From: Marinospirillum sp.
GTDB lineage: Bacteria > Pseudomonadota > Gammaproteobacteria > Pseudomonadales > Halomonadaceae
DNA: 20,714 bases
Assembly (NCBI RefSeq): GCF_014859565.1
Contig: NZ_JACUUA010000052.1
Location: 1 to 20,714 of the forward strand
Reading direction: 5' to 3'
Shown here one piece after another: positions 1-7,781 of the stretch; position 1 is the first letter of the stretch; every line of letters begins with the position of its first letter. Made by a program: the position numbers and the translations under genes. Under the pieces are notes generated by a model. The model was given only the letters and a program-made list of their open reading frames with translations, made no database searches and was not told where the DNA came from.

Positions 1-220
1 GTAGTTACAAAGTCCCTCAAAATCCTGCGTCCGCGTAAAGCGAGTCAGATCATCACCAACGCGAAAAACTTTTCTCATGGTCATCGCTATAACGCCTCGG
101 GTTACGAAAATTGGCACGACCTCTCAGGCACATCAGCAAGGGCAAAAGCATCAGCATAAACTGGTGCTGAGGTTTTCTGACACTGGACATTTTCTGCAAA
201 ACCGTATTGACTATTTCCAT
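1..220 (-). pseudogene. 5' fragment of a DDE-type (IS4/IS701-like) transposase, frameshifted
   Basis: Read from an ATG at 220 on the minus strand, the frame gives about 55 residues (MEIVNTVLQKM..., then RGRANFRN, RRYSDDHEKSFSRW) before two consecutive stops at about 50-55. The stretch around RGRANFRN-x-x-RYS-x-x-HEK-x-FSRW resembles the N-terminus of IS4/IS701-type transposases as I recall them. The likely continuation (LTRFTRTQDFEGLCNY) lies in another frame to the window edge, so a small indel near 50-85 probably broke the gene. Only the N-terminus is inside the window and no DDE residue is visible. It lies directly downstream of cysE, where many gammaproteobacteria have iscR. Family assignment is from memory of motif patterns and is tentative. 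Confidence 0.45.
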
Positions 221-283
221 GAAAGCCTGGGCTCGGGTGATGGTTGTGTGTGATAACCCCCATTATCCGGGTAGCAGGCTTTC
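221..283. repeat. 9-bp inverted repeat in the presumed IS end
   Basis: GAAAGCCTG at 221-229 and CAGGCTTTC at 275-283 form a perfect inverted repeat with a 45-base interior, just upstream of the transposase start and 38 bases downstream of the cysE stop. No T-run follows in either direction, so it does not look like a terminator. It may be a structural or regulatory part of the IS end, or chance. The rest of the 221-320 gap holds no gene I can recognise. Confidence 0.35.
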
Positions 284-320
284 TTTAAAACTGTCCGAAC
301 TATTGATCCGAAATCCCGCC

Positions 321-1151
321 TTATTTCCCCGATTTTTTACGACCGATTTCTTCCAGTCCACACAGGGCACAGATGTCGCCGTCATCGGGGAAGTCATCAC
401 CCTTGATTTCCGGCAGTTTTTCTTCGCGGAAGTTGCTGTCCAGTCGATGCAGGGCTTGGCAGATTTGCCCCATGCGCTCATCCACGGCGTGCATGTGATC
501 CAGCAGGCCGCGGATGGATTTTGCCACCGGGTCAGGCATTTCTTCACTGATGCCATAAGCATCAAAACCAAAACGCTTTTGTGCTGCGGCACGTAATGCT
601 GGGTCGATCTGTAGGTCGGCTTCTGGTTCATCCGGCTGGCTGCGCAGCACGATGCGACCGGGGATGCCGACTACGGTAGCGCCGGGGGGTACTGCCTTGG
701 TGATCACTGCGTTGGAGCCGATCTTGGCACCTCTACCCACAACAAAAGGCCCCAGAATCTTGGCACCGGCACCCACAATCACGCCATCTTCCAAGGTGGG
801 GTGACGCTTGCCCTTGTTCCAGCTGGTGCCGCCGAGTGTGACACCGTGGTAAAGCGTGACATCATCTCCAATTTCTGCGGTTTCACCGATCACCACACCC
901 ATGCCGTGGTCGATGAAAAAACGCTGGCCAATTCTTGCGCCGGGGTGAATTTCAATACCGGTTAACCAGCGTGACCAGGTGGACATCCAGCGAGCCAGCC
1001 ATTTTAATCCCTTGTTCCACAACCAATGGTTGCAACGATGAAACAGCAGGGCATGCAAACCGGGGTAGGTGGTGAGCACTTCGAACCAGTTGCGAGCAGC
1101 AGGGTCGCGTTCGAACACGCTGCTAATGTCATTTTTGACCTGTTTGATCAT
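321..1151 (-). CDS. cysE: Serine O-acetyltransferase (CysE)
   Basis: Transfers acetyl from acetyl-CoA to L-serine to make O-acetylserine, the first committed step of cysteine synthesis in the cytoplasm. The 276-residue protein has a short helical N-terminus (about 1-65) and then a left-handed beta-helix of hexapeptide repeats (about 66-165: [32 protein letters not shown]). The Asp-His of IDHG (D81, H82) and the His of KRHP (H117) match the family's catalytic histidines. [12 protein letters not shown] is the usual acetyl-CoA/serine loop region. The N-terminal domain is shorter than in E. coli CysE, as in the short-form enzymes. A roughly 100-residue C-terminal extension ends in a CxxC (C261, C264). 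Its start overlaps the end of trmJ by 23 bp, so the two are translationally linked. The start at 1151 gives the usual family N-terminus. Function is near certain; the role of the C-terminal tail is unknown. Confidence 0.95.
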   Translation of the reverse strand: MIKQVKNDISSVFERDPAARNWFEVLTTYPGLHALLFHRCNHWLWNKGLKWLARWMSTWSRWLTGIEIHPGARIGQRFFIDHGMGVVIGETAEIGDDVTLYHGVTLGGTSWNKGKRHPTLEDGVIVGAGAKILGPFVVGRGAKIGSNAVITKAVPPGATVVGIPGRIVLRSQPDEPEADLQIDPALRAAAQKRFGFDAYGISEEMPDPVAKSIRGLLDHMHAVDERMGQICQALHRLDSNFREEKLPEIKGDDFPDDGDICALCGLEEIGRKKSGK

Positions 1152-1923
1152 CAGTTATCTCGTTTGTGTTGCGGGCTGCCTTTTGGGTATGGGTCAGGAT
1201 GCCACGCAGCATGTTGATTTCCATTGTGTCGGGTCTGGCTCGCAGGTATAAACGGCGCAGGCGGCTCATCAGTTGTCTTGGGTTGTTGGGGTTGTGAAAG
1301 TCAATTTCAATCAGGGTTTTTTCCAGATGGTCAAAAAACATCTCCAGCGCCTGATTGTCCGCAAACGGCACATCCCATTCGGTACCAAACGGCAGGCGGT
1401 CTTCTGTGCTTTGTCCGACAACCGCCATGCGCAACTCATAACAAAGCACCTGCACCGCTGCGGCAATATTCAGTGAGCTAAAATCCGGGTTACAGGGAAT
1501 ATGCACGTGCAGATGGCATAAATGCAGCTCCTCATTACTTAAACCCCGATCCTCCCGACCGAATACTAAGGCAATACGATGTTCCGGGCGAGCCAGTTCA
1601 CCTTGCAAACGCTCTGCCAGTTGGCGCGGATTGATTAATGGCCAGGGCAAATTGCGGGAGCGGGCGCTGGTGCCTGCGACCAGAGTGCAGTCACTTAAGG
1701 CTTCTTCCAGTGTTTCGAACACCTGAGCATGCTCCAGCAGATCGGTGGCACCGGAGCTGCGTAACACCGCCTCCGGGTGGGGAAACTGGGCACGCGGAGC
1801 AACTAGACAGAGCTGCAAAAGCCCCATGTTTTTCATGGCACGCGCCACCCCGCCGATGTTGCCGGGATGTGATGTGCCAACCAGCACAATTTTTACGGAG
1901 TCCAACAGATTAGTGGCAGGCAT
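1129..1923 (-). CDS. trmJ: tRNA (cytidine/uridine-2'-O-)-methyltransferase TrmJ
   Basis: SPOUT-family methyltransferase that 2'-O-methylates the wobble-adjacent position 32 of tRNA anticodon loops using S-adenosylmethionine. The 264-residue protein is close to the family length. The N-terminal motif 1 ([18 protein letters not shown], residues 14-30, with N22 and R28) and the C-terminal trefoil-knot motifs LVFGRE and [17 protein letters not shown], which bind the cofactor in SPOUT enzymes, are all present. It is the first gene of a trmJ-cysE pair and overlaps cysE by 23 bp. It is divergent from suhB, the arrangement seen in Pseudomonas and relatives. A candidate promoter sits in the shared 98-bp gap. 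The gene appears intact. Confidence 0.93.
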   Translation of the reverse strand: MPATNLLDSVKIVLVGTSHPGNIGGVARAMKNMGLLQLCLVAPRAQFPHPEAVLRSSGATDLLEHAQVFETLEEALSDCTLVAGTSARSRNLPWPLINPRQLAERLQGELARPEHRIALVFGREDRGLSNEELHLCHLHVHIPCNPDFSSLNIAAAVQVLCYELRMAVVGQSTEDRLPFGTEWDVPFADNQALEMFFDHLEKTLIEIDFHNPNNPRQLMSRLRRLYLRARPDTMEINMLRGILTHTQKAARNTNEITDDQTGQK

Positions 1924-1953
1924 CGAGTTTCTCTGAAAAGCGAATTTTATGGC

Positions 1954-1981
1954 TTGTTATTACGCGAAAACCCATTATGAT
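1954..1981 (+). promoter_or_regulatory. Candidate sigma70 promoter for suhB
   Basis: TTGTTA (1954-1959) and TATGAT (1976-1981) are spaced 16 bp apart, 40 bp upstream of the suhB ATG. Inferred from consensus only. Confidence 0.4.
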
Positions 1982-2005
1982 ATTCCCCCTTTCGTTCCTT
2001 AACAA
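1977..2005 (-). promoter_or_regulatory. Candidate sigma70 promoter for trmJ-cysE
   Basis: On the minus strand TTGTTA (2000-2005) and TATCAT (1977-1982) are separated by 17 bp, 54 bp upstream of the trmJ start. It overlaps the -10 region of the divergent suhB promoter, so the two directions may compete for RNA polymerase. Inferred from consensus only. Confidence 0.4.
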
Positions 2006-2021
2006 TGATGGCCGGTGAAGT

Positions 2022-2801
2022 ATGCACCCGACAATTCAATTGGCATTGCGCGCCGTGCGCAGTGTCGGTGAGCACTATGAGTATGTTTCCGAGCGCCTGG
2101 ATTTGGCGCGTACTGACAATACAGTAGCGGAATTACTGGAAAACTGTGGTCGGCGTGTAGAGCAGGCGCTGGAGCGGCAGCTGGTTCGCGCTTATCCCGA
2201 TGCCTCCTTTCAGGGGCGTTATGTGCAGCTCAAAGGCAGTGGTGAGATGGCCTGGGCGATTAATCCGCTGCTGGGTTATGAAAATCTGGAGCGAGGTTAT
2301 CCTGCGTTTGCCTTGTCCTTAGCGATTTATCTGCGTGGCAAGCTGGAGCACGTTATTATTTTTAATCCGGCCACTGAGCAGGAATACCTCGCCAGCCGGG
2401 GCAGTGGTGCCACATTAAATGGCCGCCGTATTCGTGTATTACAGGGCTGGAAGGCCGAAAAAGCAGCCGTTGCCTTTCCTCTACCTGCCGCCAGCTTGCG
2501 CCAGCAACTGCTGCCGGTTTACGCCAATCTGATTCAGCAACTGGGTGTGCAAGAAATGCTCAGCAGTGGTTGTGTGGCGCTGGATATTTGTGCGGTGGCT
2601 GCTGGTCAGCTGGATGCCGGTATTTTCTTGGGTGCAGATGAGAACGAGCTGGCTCCGGCCTTGCTGGTACTAAAAGAAGCAGGCGGTTTGAATGGTGATC
2701 TGTCCGGTGCACCCAGTTTGACGGCAGAAGGTCGTTTGCTGGTAACCAACCCCAAAGCCTTCCGGATGCTGGTTAGTCAGCTGAAGCCTCATCTGGCCTG
2801 A
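2022..2801 (+). CDS. suhB: SuhB homologue with a degenerate inositol-monophosphatase active site
   Basis: By position (divergent from trmJ) and end-to-end similarity (MHPTIQLALRAVRS start, RGSGATLNGRRIRV at 126-139, VALDICAVAAGQLDAG at 185-200, KEAGG at 218-222) this is the SuhB ortholog, at 259 residues close to the usual length. E. coli SuhB is a Mg-dependent inositol monophosphatase that also joins the NusA/NusB/NusE/NusG antitermination complex on rRNA transcripts. Here the catalytic signature is missing. The GEE/TEE loop reads QGRY (64-67). The WxIDPLDGT motif reads WAINPLLGY (78-86), replacing two metal-binding Asp residues by Asn and Leu and the Thr by Tyr. The WDxAAG motif reads NELAPA (208-213), Asp to Glu. 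The reading frame is long and clean, so this looks like a maintained pseudoenzyme rather than a decaying gene. I infer no phosphatase activity and suggest that only the transcription role is kept. Confidence 0.85.
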   Translation: MHPTIQLALRAVRSVGEHYEYVSERLDLARTDNTVAELLENCGRRVEQALERQLVRAYPDASFQGRYVQLKGSGEMAWAINPLLGYENLERGYPAFALSLAIYLRGKLEHVIIFNPATEQEYLASRGSGATLNGRRIRVLQGWKAEKAAVAFPLPAASLRQQLLPVYANLIQQLGVQEMLSSGCVALDICAVAAGQLDAGIFLGADENELAPALLVLKEAGGLNGDLSGAPSLTAEGRLLVTNPKAFRMLVSQLKPHLA

Positions 2802-2815
2802 TTTTTCTGTTTTTC

Positions 2816-2862
2816 ACAACAAGACCCGACAGCGCCCCCTGCTGCCGGGTCTTGTTGTTTTT
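2816..2862 (+). terminator. Rho-independent terminator of suhB
   Basis: An 18-bp stem (ACAACAAGACCCGACAGC, 2816-2833, with its complement at 2841-2858, one mismatch) encloses a 7-base loop and is followed by a T-run (2858-2862). It lies 15 bases after the suhB stop and isolates suhB from the iron operon. Confidence 0.9.
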
Positions 2863-2894
2863 GCTTGATACACATCAAAAGATTTTATCCTAAG

Positions 2895-2944
2895 TGATTA
2901 TAATTGTTATTTACACTTGCTTGGGCACATGATAATATATCTCA
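2895..2944 (+). promoter_or_regulatory. Two Fur-box-like sites over the iron operon promoter
   Basis: Two 15-mers match the 7-1-7 Fur consensus TGATAATnATTATCA at 11 of 14 positions each: TGATTATAATTGTTA at 2895-2909 and TGATAATATATCTCA at 2930-2944. The first ends just before the -35 and the second covers the -10 of the promoter below, which is how Fe-Fur repressors usually act. This fits the iron and TonB genes downstream. Binding is inferred. Confidence 0.6.
2910..2938 (+). promoter_or_regulatory. Sigma70 promoter of the Fe-binding protein/TonB operon
   Basis: TTTACA (2910-2915) and TAATAT (2933-2938) with a 17-bp spacer, in AT-rich DNA 56 bp upstream of the first ATG (2995). A GAAGGAAGG ribosome-binding site precedes that ATG. 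Confidence 0.6.
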
Positions 2945-2994
2945 TTAACCGAGCCATCATTTTCCACTTTATCTGATATGAAGGAAGGCTGAAG

Positions 2995-3993
2995 ATGCGT
3001 AACAAACTGTTTGCTCCTCTGGCACTGGTTATCGCCCTGCTAATTGCCCCGGTGGTTTCTGCCGCCACCCTGACACTGTATTCCGGTCGTGGTGAACCTA
3101 TGGTTCAGCCCATCATCAGCCAGTTTGAAAAAGAAAGCGGCATCAAGGTGAATGTTCGCTACGGTGACTCCGCACAGCTGGCAGTATTGCTGCAAGAAGA
3201 AGGCCGTCGCAGTCCGGCAGATGTGTACTGGGGTCAGGATGCCGGTGCCATGGGTGCGGTGAGTCAGGCCGACCTGTTGGCAAAGTTACCTGCCAATGTC
3301 TACAAGGATTTACCCGGCATTTATAAAAGTGTCACTGGCAACTGGGTCGCCACCAGTGGTCGTGCCCGTTTGTTTATTTATTCTCCGATTCGCACCCAGG
3401 CTGAAAACCATCCCGCCAGTGTTTTTGACCTGACTGATGCCCGTTATAAAGGCCGTGTGGGCTGGGCGCCGATGAACGGCTCCTTCCAATCTTTTGTGAC
3501 CGCCATGCGCGTTAAACATGGTAATGAAGTGACTCTGCAATGGCTGAATGACATGAAATCCAACGGCACCAAAACCTTTCGTAACAACTCCACCCAACTG
3601 CAAGGTGTCGCGGATGGTGAAATTGATTACGGCCTGGTGAACAACTACTACCTGCCTCGCGCAGTGGCTTCTGACCGCAATTACCCGATTAAGCAAGCCT
3701 TCTTTGAAGAGGGTGATATTGGCAACCTGATGAACGTCGCCGGTGTTGCTGTGGTAAAAGCCAGCAAGAATCAGAAAGCTGCTGTTGAGTTTGTGCGTTT
3801 CCTGATCTCACCTGCGGCTCAGCAGTATTTTGCTTTACAGGCGGATGAGTATCCGGTGATTTCCGGTATTATCCAGAATGACCGTGTTGAACCCTATGAG
3901 GAAGCCTTAAAAGCCAGCCCTGGCATCAATCTGGATCAACTGAGTGATCTGAAAGGCACCCTGGCACTCTTGCGTCGTGCAGGTCTGATCTAG
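2995..3993 (+). CDS. fbpA: Periplasmic Fe(III)-binding protein (FbpA/HitA/FutA type ABC substrate-binding protein)
   Basis: Secreted class of extracellular solute-binding protein that captures ferric iron in the periplasm and hands it to an FbpBC-type ABC importer. The 332-residue length suits the family. Residues 1-23 form a Sec signal peptide (cleavage after VVSA). The mature part opens with TLTLYSGRGEPMVQPI, and the paired tyrosines in VNNYYLPRAV (Y218, Y219) match the iron-coordinating Tyr pair of FbpA. GDSAQL and PADVYWGQDAGAMG are further family blocks. No permease or ATPase gene is nearby, so its importer must be encoded elsewhere. Instead it heads a TonB-system operon, separated from the next start by 53 bp containing a hairpin. 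The Fur-like sites upstream suggest induction under iron starvation. The symbol is by family, not proven orthology. Confidence 0.88.
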   Translation: MRNKLFAPLALVIALLIAPVVSAATLTLYSGRGEPMVQPIISQFEKESGIKVNVRYGDSAQLAVLLQEEGRRSPADVYWGQDAGAMGAVSQADLLAKLPANVYKDLPGIYKSVTGNWVATSGRARLFIYSPIRTQAENHPASVFDLTDARYKGRVGWAPMNGSFQSFVTAMRVKHGNEVTLQWLNDMKSNGTKTFRNNSTQLQGVADGEIDYGLVNNYYLPRAVASDRNYPIKQAFFEEGDIGNLMNVAGVAVVKASKNQKAAVEFVRFLISPAAQQYFALQADEYPVISGIIQNDRVEPYEEALKASPGINLDQLSDLKGTLALLRRAGLI

Positions 3994-4003
3994 GTTGATC
4001 TGT

Positions 4004-4029
4004 GCCGGGTCGGATCTTTCCGGCTCGGC
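4004..4029 (+). promoter_or_regulatory. Intercistronic hairpin between fbpA and the TonB genes
   Basis: GCCGGGTCGGA (4004-4014) pairs with TCCGGCTCGGC (4019-4029), 11 pairs including two G-U, around a 4-base loop. No T-run follows, so it is more likely an mRNA 3'-end stabiliser or attenuator that raises fbpA expression over the downstream genes than a full terminator. Confidence 0.5.
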
Positions 4030-4046
4030 TCTGAATGGAAAGTCCC

Positions 4047-4841
4047 ATGAATACTTATAAAGTGGCCGGTCACTGCTGCGCATTTCTGGCGCTGGCTGTT
4101 TCCGGCCTTTTGCATTCTGCTGTGGATACACCAACACGGCAGGTGGAACAAAGCACCCAACAGCAGGCGGTGGAGATCCAGCAGCAGATTCAGCAGCTGG
4201 ATGTTCAGCGCCAGGCTGATTTTCAGGAATGGCGACAGCTGCGCCGCCAGACGCTACTGTTGGAAGCACACAATGAACGTCAGGCAGACTGGAACCGTCG
4301 TTTGCAGGAACAAATCACCAGTCTGGAAGAGCAGTTAATCAGTCTGGATGCTACCCGCGAAGCACTGGAACCGTTATTACAACAAATGGTTGAACGGCTG
4401 GAGGCCTTTATCCAGCATGATTTGCCCTTCCGTCAGGATGAACGCCTGTTTCGGGTTCGGGAATTAAAAAACCTGTTGCAGCGAGTGGATGTCAGTCATG
4501 CAGAAAAATTCCGTCACCTGCTGAGTGCCTGGCACATTGAAGTGGAGCAGGGGCGTTCACTGGAAATCAGCCGTGAGTTTATCCACTTGCAGCCAAATGA
4601 TGAGCCTGAGCGTCTGACCTTGTTAAGAATGGGACGAATCGGGCTATATTATCTATCGGAAGATCAGCAGCGTGCCGGTTACTGGTCAGCAACTGATCAG
4701 GCTTGGCTGCCCCTGGGACGCAGCGCCCGTCAGGAAGTTATCAAGGGATTGGGTCTGGCAGAGCAGCGTGGTTTACCCGAGTTTCTTACTCTGCCTTTAT
4801 CCGTGCCATTACGTGTGGCTGCAGAGGAGGCGAGTCAATGA
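4047..4841 (+). CDS. DUF3450 family periplasmic coiled-coil protein of the TonB2-type cluster
   Basis: 264 residues: signal peptide about 1-25 (hydrophobic FLALAVSGLLHSA), a glutamine-rich coiled coil about 30-120, then the family segment FIQHDLPFRQDERL (121-134). DUF3450 proteins lie immediately upstream of TtpC-ExbB-ExbD-TonB clusters in Vibrio and other marine bacteria. They are presumed to work in the periplasm with the energising complex, but no biochemical role is established that I know of. The start at 4047 is preferred over an ATG at 4035 because GGAAAG sits 5 bases before it and it begins directly with the signal peptide. Its stop overlaps the next start as ATGA, indicating translational coupling. 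Confidence 0.85.
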   Translation: MNTYKVAGHCCAFLALAVSGLLHSAVDTPTRQVEQSTQQQAVEIQQQIQQLDVQRQADFQEWRQLRRQTLLLEAHNERQADWNRRLQEQITSLEEQLISLDATREALEPLLQQMVERLEAFIQHDLPFRQDERLFRVRELKNLLQRVDVSHAEKFRHLLSAWHIEVEQGRSLEISREFIHLQPNDEPERLTLLRMGRIGLYYLSEDQQRAGYWSATDQAWLPLGRSARQEVIKGLGLAEQRGLPEFLTLPLSVPLRVAAEEASQ

Positions 4842-6238
4842 GGTTGTTAAAAGGATTATTGGCTGGCCTGTTGCTGATCAGCATTCACCTGTCTGCAAGC
4901 CCGTCTGCAAGCCCGTCTGCAAGCCCGTCTGCAACAATTCTACCGGAAGACTACTGGCAGAAACTGCTGCTGGAAACCCGTAATGCAGCAGTGGAGCGTC
5001 AGTTACAGGAAGAAAGCCGCCTGCAACTAAGCCAGCAGGAAGCCGCAACTCAGGCACAAGCACTGAGAAACGTCCGGCAACAACTGGCTGAAGCCGAAAC
5101 CCGGCGTGTGCAGTTGGAACAGCAGCAGGATCAACTGGAAAGCCAGCAGCAGGATGCACAGGAACGCCTGCAACGACGTTCTGCTGCACTGGGTGAAGTG
5201 TTTGCGGTTTACCGTGAAGAAAAATCCAACCTTTACGGGCTGGTCAGTGATGCCCGTTATGCCCATCAGTACCCAGAGTTATTGGCCTTTCTGAAACCCA
5301 GACAGCAGGCAGAACGCTTGCCGCTGATCAGTGATTTTTATCAACTCTGGCAGGTGCTGCAACAAGGCTGGCTGGCTACATCGCAGGTCAGTGGTTATCA
5401 GGGTGAATGGATCAACCCTGCCGGACAATTACAAAGCACACAGCTTTATCGTCTGGGTGATTTACAACTGATGCATGTTCAGGGGGTGTTACGCAGCCAG
5501 GAGGATGCGGTGCCATCGCTCTGGAGTGGTCAGCCGGATGCACTTTTGCGTCAAAACCGGCGCTTTATTGAACAGCAGGGCGGCGAAGTCACACTGGATC
5601 CGGCCAGAGGATTAACCCTGCAGCTGCATAGCCGTCAGCCGACTCTGTGGCAACGAGTACAACAGGGTGGTTTTGTGGGTTACCTGATTCTGGCGCTGGG
5701 ACTCAGTGGTCTGATGGTCGCGCTGGTGCAGTCGATCCGTTTGCTGCAAGAACAGCGTCGTGTGCACAAACAGCTGGTTAATCCATCTGAGCTGCAGCAG
5801 AACAATGCCCTTGGCCGTGTATTACAAGGCATGAATACAGCGGGAGAAAATATCGACTCAGTGCCCCCGGAAGCACTGGAAGCACGGCTGGATGAACTAC
5901 TGGTGCGAGAAGCAGCAGCACTGGAAAAAGGCCTGTCACTGGTTAAATTGCTGGCTGCTATGGCACCTTTGCTGGGGCTGCTGGGTACTGTGACCGGCAT
6001 GATTGCCACCTTTCAAGCGATCACCCTGTTTGGTACCGGTGATCCGGCCATGATGGCATCCGGTATTTCTCAGGCACTGGTGACCACTGTGCTGGGGCTG
6101 CTGACAGCGGTGCCATTGTTACTGGCGCATCTGTTGTTGCAGGGGCGTTCACGTCAGCTGGCGCGTATTCTGGAAGCAGAAAGCTCGGCCTGGCTGGCAC
6201 AACTGCTTAGTCGTACTGCTGTGAAAGGTCGTGGCTGA
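4838..6238 (+). CDS. ttpC: TtpC-like MotA/TolQ/ExbB proton channel protein with periplasmic extension
   Basis: In Vibrio, TtpC is an extra membrane partner required by the TonB2 system. This 466-residue protein has a signal-like N-terminus (4-20), a Ser-Ala-Ser-Pro repeat (19-32), a long glutamine-rich coiled coil (about 45-130) and a periplasmic domain to about 275. A membrane segment follows (280-300), and a C-terminal ExbB/TolQ domain with two further membrane segments (about 368-395 and 412-434) carries MAPLLGLLGTVTGM at 375-388, the family signature with the threonines of the proton path. The start at 4838 follows GAGGAGG and overlaps the upstream stop. Longer upstream frames would bypass both the Shine-Dalgarno and the signal. 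It overlaps exbB by one base. Probably forms the inner-membrane ring with ExbB and ExbD. Confidence 0.88.
   Translation: MRLLKGLLAGLLLISIHLSASPSASPSASPSATILPEDYWQKLLLETRNAAVERQLQEESRLQLSQQEAATQAQALRNVRQQLAEAETRRVQLEQQQDQLESQQQDAQERLQRRSAALGEVFAVYREEKSNLYGLVSDARYAHQYPELLAFLKPRQQAERLPLISDFYQLWQVLQQGWLATSQVSGYQGEWINPAGQLQSTQLYRLGDLQLMHVQGVLRSQEDAVPSLWSGQPDALLRQNRRFIEQQGGEVTLDPARGLTLQLHSRQPTLWQRVQQGGFVGYLILALGLSGLMVALVQSIRLLQEQRRVHKQLVNPSELQQNNALGRVLQGMNTAGENIDSVPPEALEARLDELLVREAAALEKGLSLVKLLAAMAPLLGLLGTVTGMIATFQAITLFGTGDPAMMASGISQALVTTVLGLLTAVPLLLAHLLLQGRSRQLARILEAESSAWLAQLLSRTAVKGRG
4891..4934 (+). repeat. 12-bp tandem repeat inside ttpC
   Basis: GTCTGCAAGCCC occurs three times perfectly in tandem (4891-4926), followed by a partial copy of 8 bases (4927-4934). 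In frame it adds Ser-Ala-Ser-Pro units right after the signal sequence. Being a multiple of three, slippage would change length without breaking the gene. Confidence 0.9.
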
Positions 6239-6684
6239 TGAGTGGTTTTCTGGCGTTGATGCAGCAAGGTGGCATCATCATGTGGCTGATTTTTATGGTT
6301 GCCGTGCTGCAGATTTATCTGTTTCTGCAGCGCTGGCTTAACTGGCCCAGCTTTACATGGCGTATGGCAGAAAACACTCAGCGCCCGGCACTGGTGCGGC
6401 GGGCTGAACACCTGCAGGCACTTAATCAACTGGAGCGGGGTTTGCCACTGTTAAAAGCACTGGTATTGATTACCCCGCTGCTGGGACTGACAGGAACCGT
6501 CACCGGTATGATGCTGGTTTTTGACGGACTCAGTCTGGGTGGTTCAGCTGATCCCCGACGTTTGTCATCCGGCATTGCCCGCGCCATTCTGCCGACCTTT
6601 GTCAGCATGGCGGTAGTGCTGCTGGGTATGTTTTTTCTCAGCTTCTGGCAGCGCAGGGCACGCAAAACTCTGCAAGGCCATTAA
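6238..6684 (+). CDS. exbB: ExbB-like proton channel subunit (TonB2-type)
   Basis: Inner-membrane proton channel subunit that, with ExbD, energises TonB. The 148-residue protein has three membrane segments (about 13-31, 72-96, 117-136) and the TolQ/ExbB signature TPLLGLTGTVTGM at 79-91, followed by SSGIARAILPTFVSMAVVLLG. It is shorter than E. coli ExbB (244) and close in size to Vibrio ExbB2. Its ATG overlaps the ttpC stop (TGATG). A gap of 34 bp to exbD carries a CGGAG ribosome-binding site. No truncation is apparent. Confidence 0.9.
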   Translation: MSGFLALMQQGGIIMWLIFMVAVLQIYLFLQRWLNWPSFTWRMAENTQRPALVRRAEHLQALNQLERGLPLLKALVLITPLLGLTGTVTGMMLVFDGLSLGGSADPRRLSSGIARAILPTFVSMAVVLLGMFFLSFWQRRARKTLQGH

Positions 6685-6718
6685 AAACTGTCATTAATGC
6701 TGTTTTACGGAGTCCACC

Positions 6719-7123
6719 ATGCGCAGAAGCAGTCTGTTGAATCAGGAACAGGACGATACTGAGGTTAACCTGACACCCATGCTGGATGTGGTGTTTATCC
6801 TGCTGATTTTTTTTATTGTCACCACCAGTTTTGTGCGGGAAAGTGGAATTGAAGTCGATCCACCTCAGGCATCGACTGCCGAAGTACAGTCACAATCCAG
6901 CATTCTGATTGCCATCACACCGGAAGGTGAAATCTGGGTCGATCGTCAGCCACTGGCGCTGGCAGCTCTGGGGCCGGTGGTTGCCCGCCTGCAGGCTGAA
7001 CGGCCTCAATCCGGTGTAGTGATTCAGGCCGACAAGGCTTCTCGTTCCGGGCGACTGGTGGAAGTCATGGATCGTCTGCGTCAGGCGGGTGTGGACAAAA
7101 TAGCACTGGCGGCACAGCCCTGA
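6719..7123 (+). CDS. exbD: Biopolymer transport protein ExbD
   Basis: Partner of ExbB in the proton-driven motor. The 134 residues comprise a short cytoplasmic N-terminus, one membrane helix (about 24-40) with the essential membrane aspartate in LTPMLDVVFILLIFF (D23), and a periplasmic domain containing the usual PEGEIWVD and ADK-x-S-R-S-G-R-L-VEVMDRLRQAGVDKI blocks. Length matches ExbD2/TolR-type proteins. A CGGAG site lies 9 bases before the ATG, and the gene is 19 bp upstream of tonB. Confidence 0.93.
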   Translation: MRRSSLLNQEQDDTEVNLTPMLDVVFILLIFFIVTTSFVRESGIEVDPPQASTAEVQSQSSILIAITPEGEIWVDRQPLALAALGPVVARLQAERPQSGVVIQADKASRSGRLVEVMDRLRQAGVDKIALAAQP

Positions 7124-7142
7124 GATAACTACGGGAGTTTGT

Positions 7143-7781
7143 ATGCACTTGATTTTTCTGCGTCCGTGGTTGTTGTTACCGCTGGCGCTGAGTTTGTCTT
7201 TGCTGGTGTTTGTTGGCCTGGGCTGGATTATTCAGTCCCCGGTCGATTCAATCAGCAACAAACAGCAGCGTTTTGCGCTGAACTGGGTGCAGCTGTCAGC
7301 GGAGCCGGAAGTGGAAACCCTGCGGCCACCGCCTCCCCCTCCACCACCGGAAGTATCCAGCATCCAGCCACAAGTGGCAGCACCTGCGGCCAGGGCAGCG
7401 GCTACGGCCAATCAAATCCAAGGTCTGGACATGCCCCTGCCTGCAATTGATACTGGCCTTGATATGGCGGCACCGGATTTGCAGGGTGTTGGTATTGATG
7501 GTCAGGCCGAAATGCCGGTTTACCGTGAAGCGCCGCAATACCCAAGACAAGCTCTGGCACGGCGGATGGAAGGCTGGGTTGAGCTGGTGTTTGAGGTGGA
7601 TCAGCAAGGGCAGGTGATTGCAGAAAGCATACGGGTTATTGATGCTGAACCACCCCAGGTGTTTGATCGAGCTGCCCGCCGTGCAATTACCCGCTGGCGG
7701 TTTGCTGCTTATGAAATGAGAGGCAAACCAAGCAGAGAGTTAAGGCAACGACTGGAATTCAGAATGGAGGGGGATGGATGA
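7143..7781 (+). CDS. tonB: TonB energy transducer (TonB2-type)
   Basis: Spans the periplasm to transmit energy from the ExbB/ExbD motor to TonB-dependent outer-membrane receptors. The 212 residues comprise an N-terminal membrane anchor (about 8-30), a run of eight prolines (62-69) and a short linker. The C-terminal TonB domain runs from about 125 to 208, with APQYPRQALARRMEGWV and the closing RWRF region typical of the fold. The proline-rich region is short compared with E. coli TonB, as in TonB2 proteins that work with TtpC. GGGAG precedes the ATG. The stop overlaps the start of the TPR gene as ATGA. Confidence 0.93.
   Translation: MHLIFLRPWLLLPLALSLSLLVFVGLGWIIQSPVDSISNKQQRFALNWVQLSAEPEVETLRPPPPPPPPEVSSIQPQVAAPAARAAATANQIQGLDMPLPAIDTGLDMAAPDLQGVGIDGQAEMPVYREAPQYPRQALARRMEGWVELVFEVDQQGQVIAESIRVIDAEPPQVFDRAARRAITRWRFAAYEMRGKPSRELRQRLEFRMEGDG

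Noticed and set aside
4703..4837. Upstream extension of the ttpC frame
   Set aside because: It overlaps the DUF3450 gene for 135 bases and would hide the signal sequence; the ATG at 4838 has a strong GAGGAGG site and overlaps the upstream stop.
4891..4934. CRISPR-like repeat
   Set aside because: The units are 12 bp and directly adjacent without spacers, and they lie in frame inside a gene.
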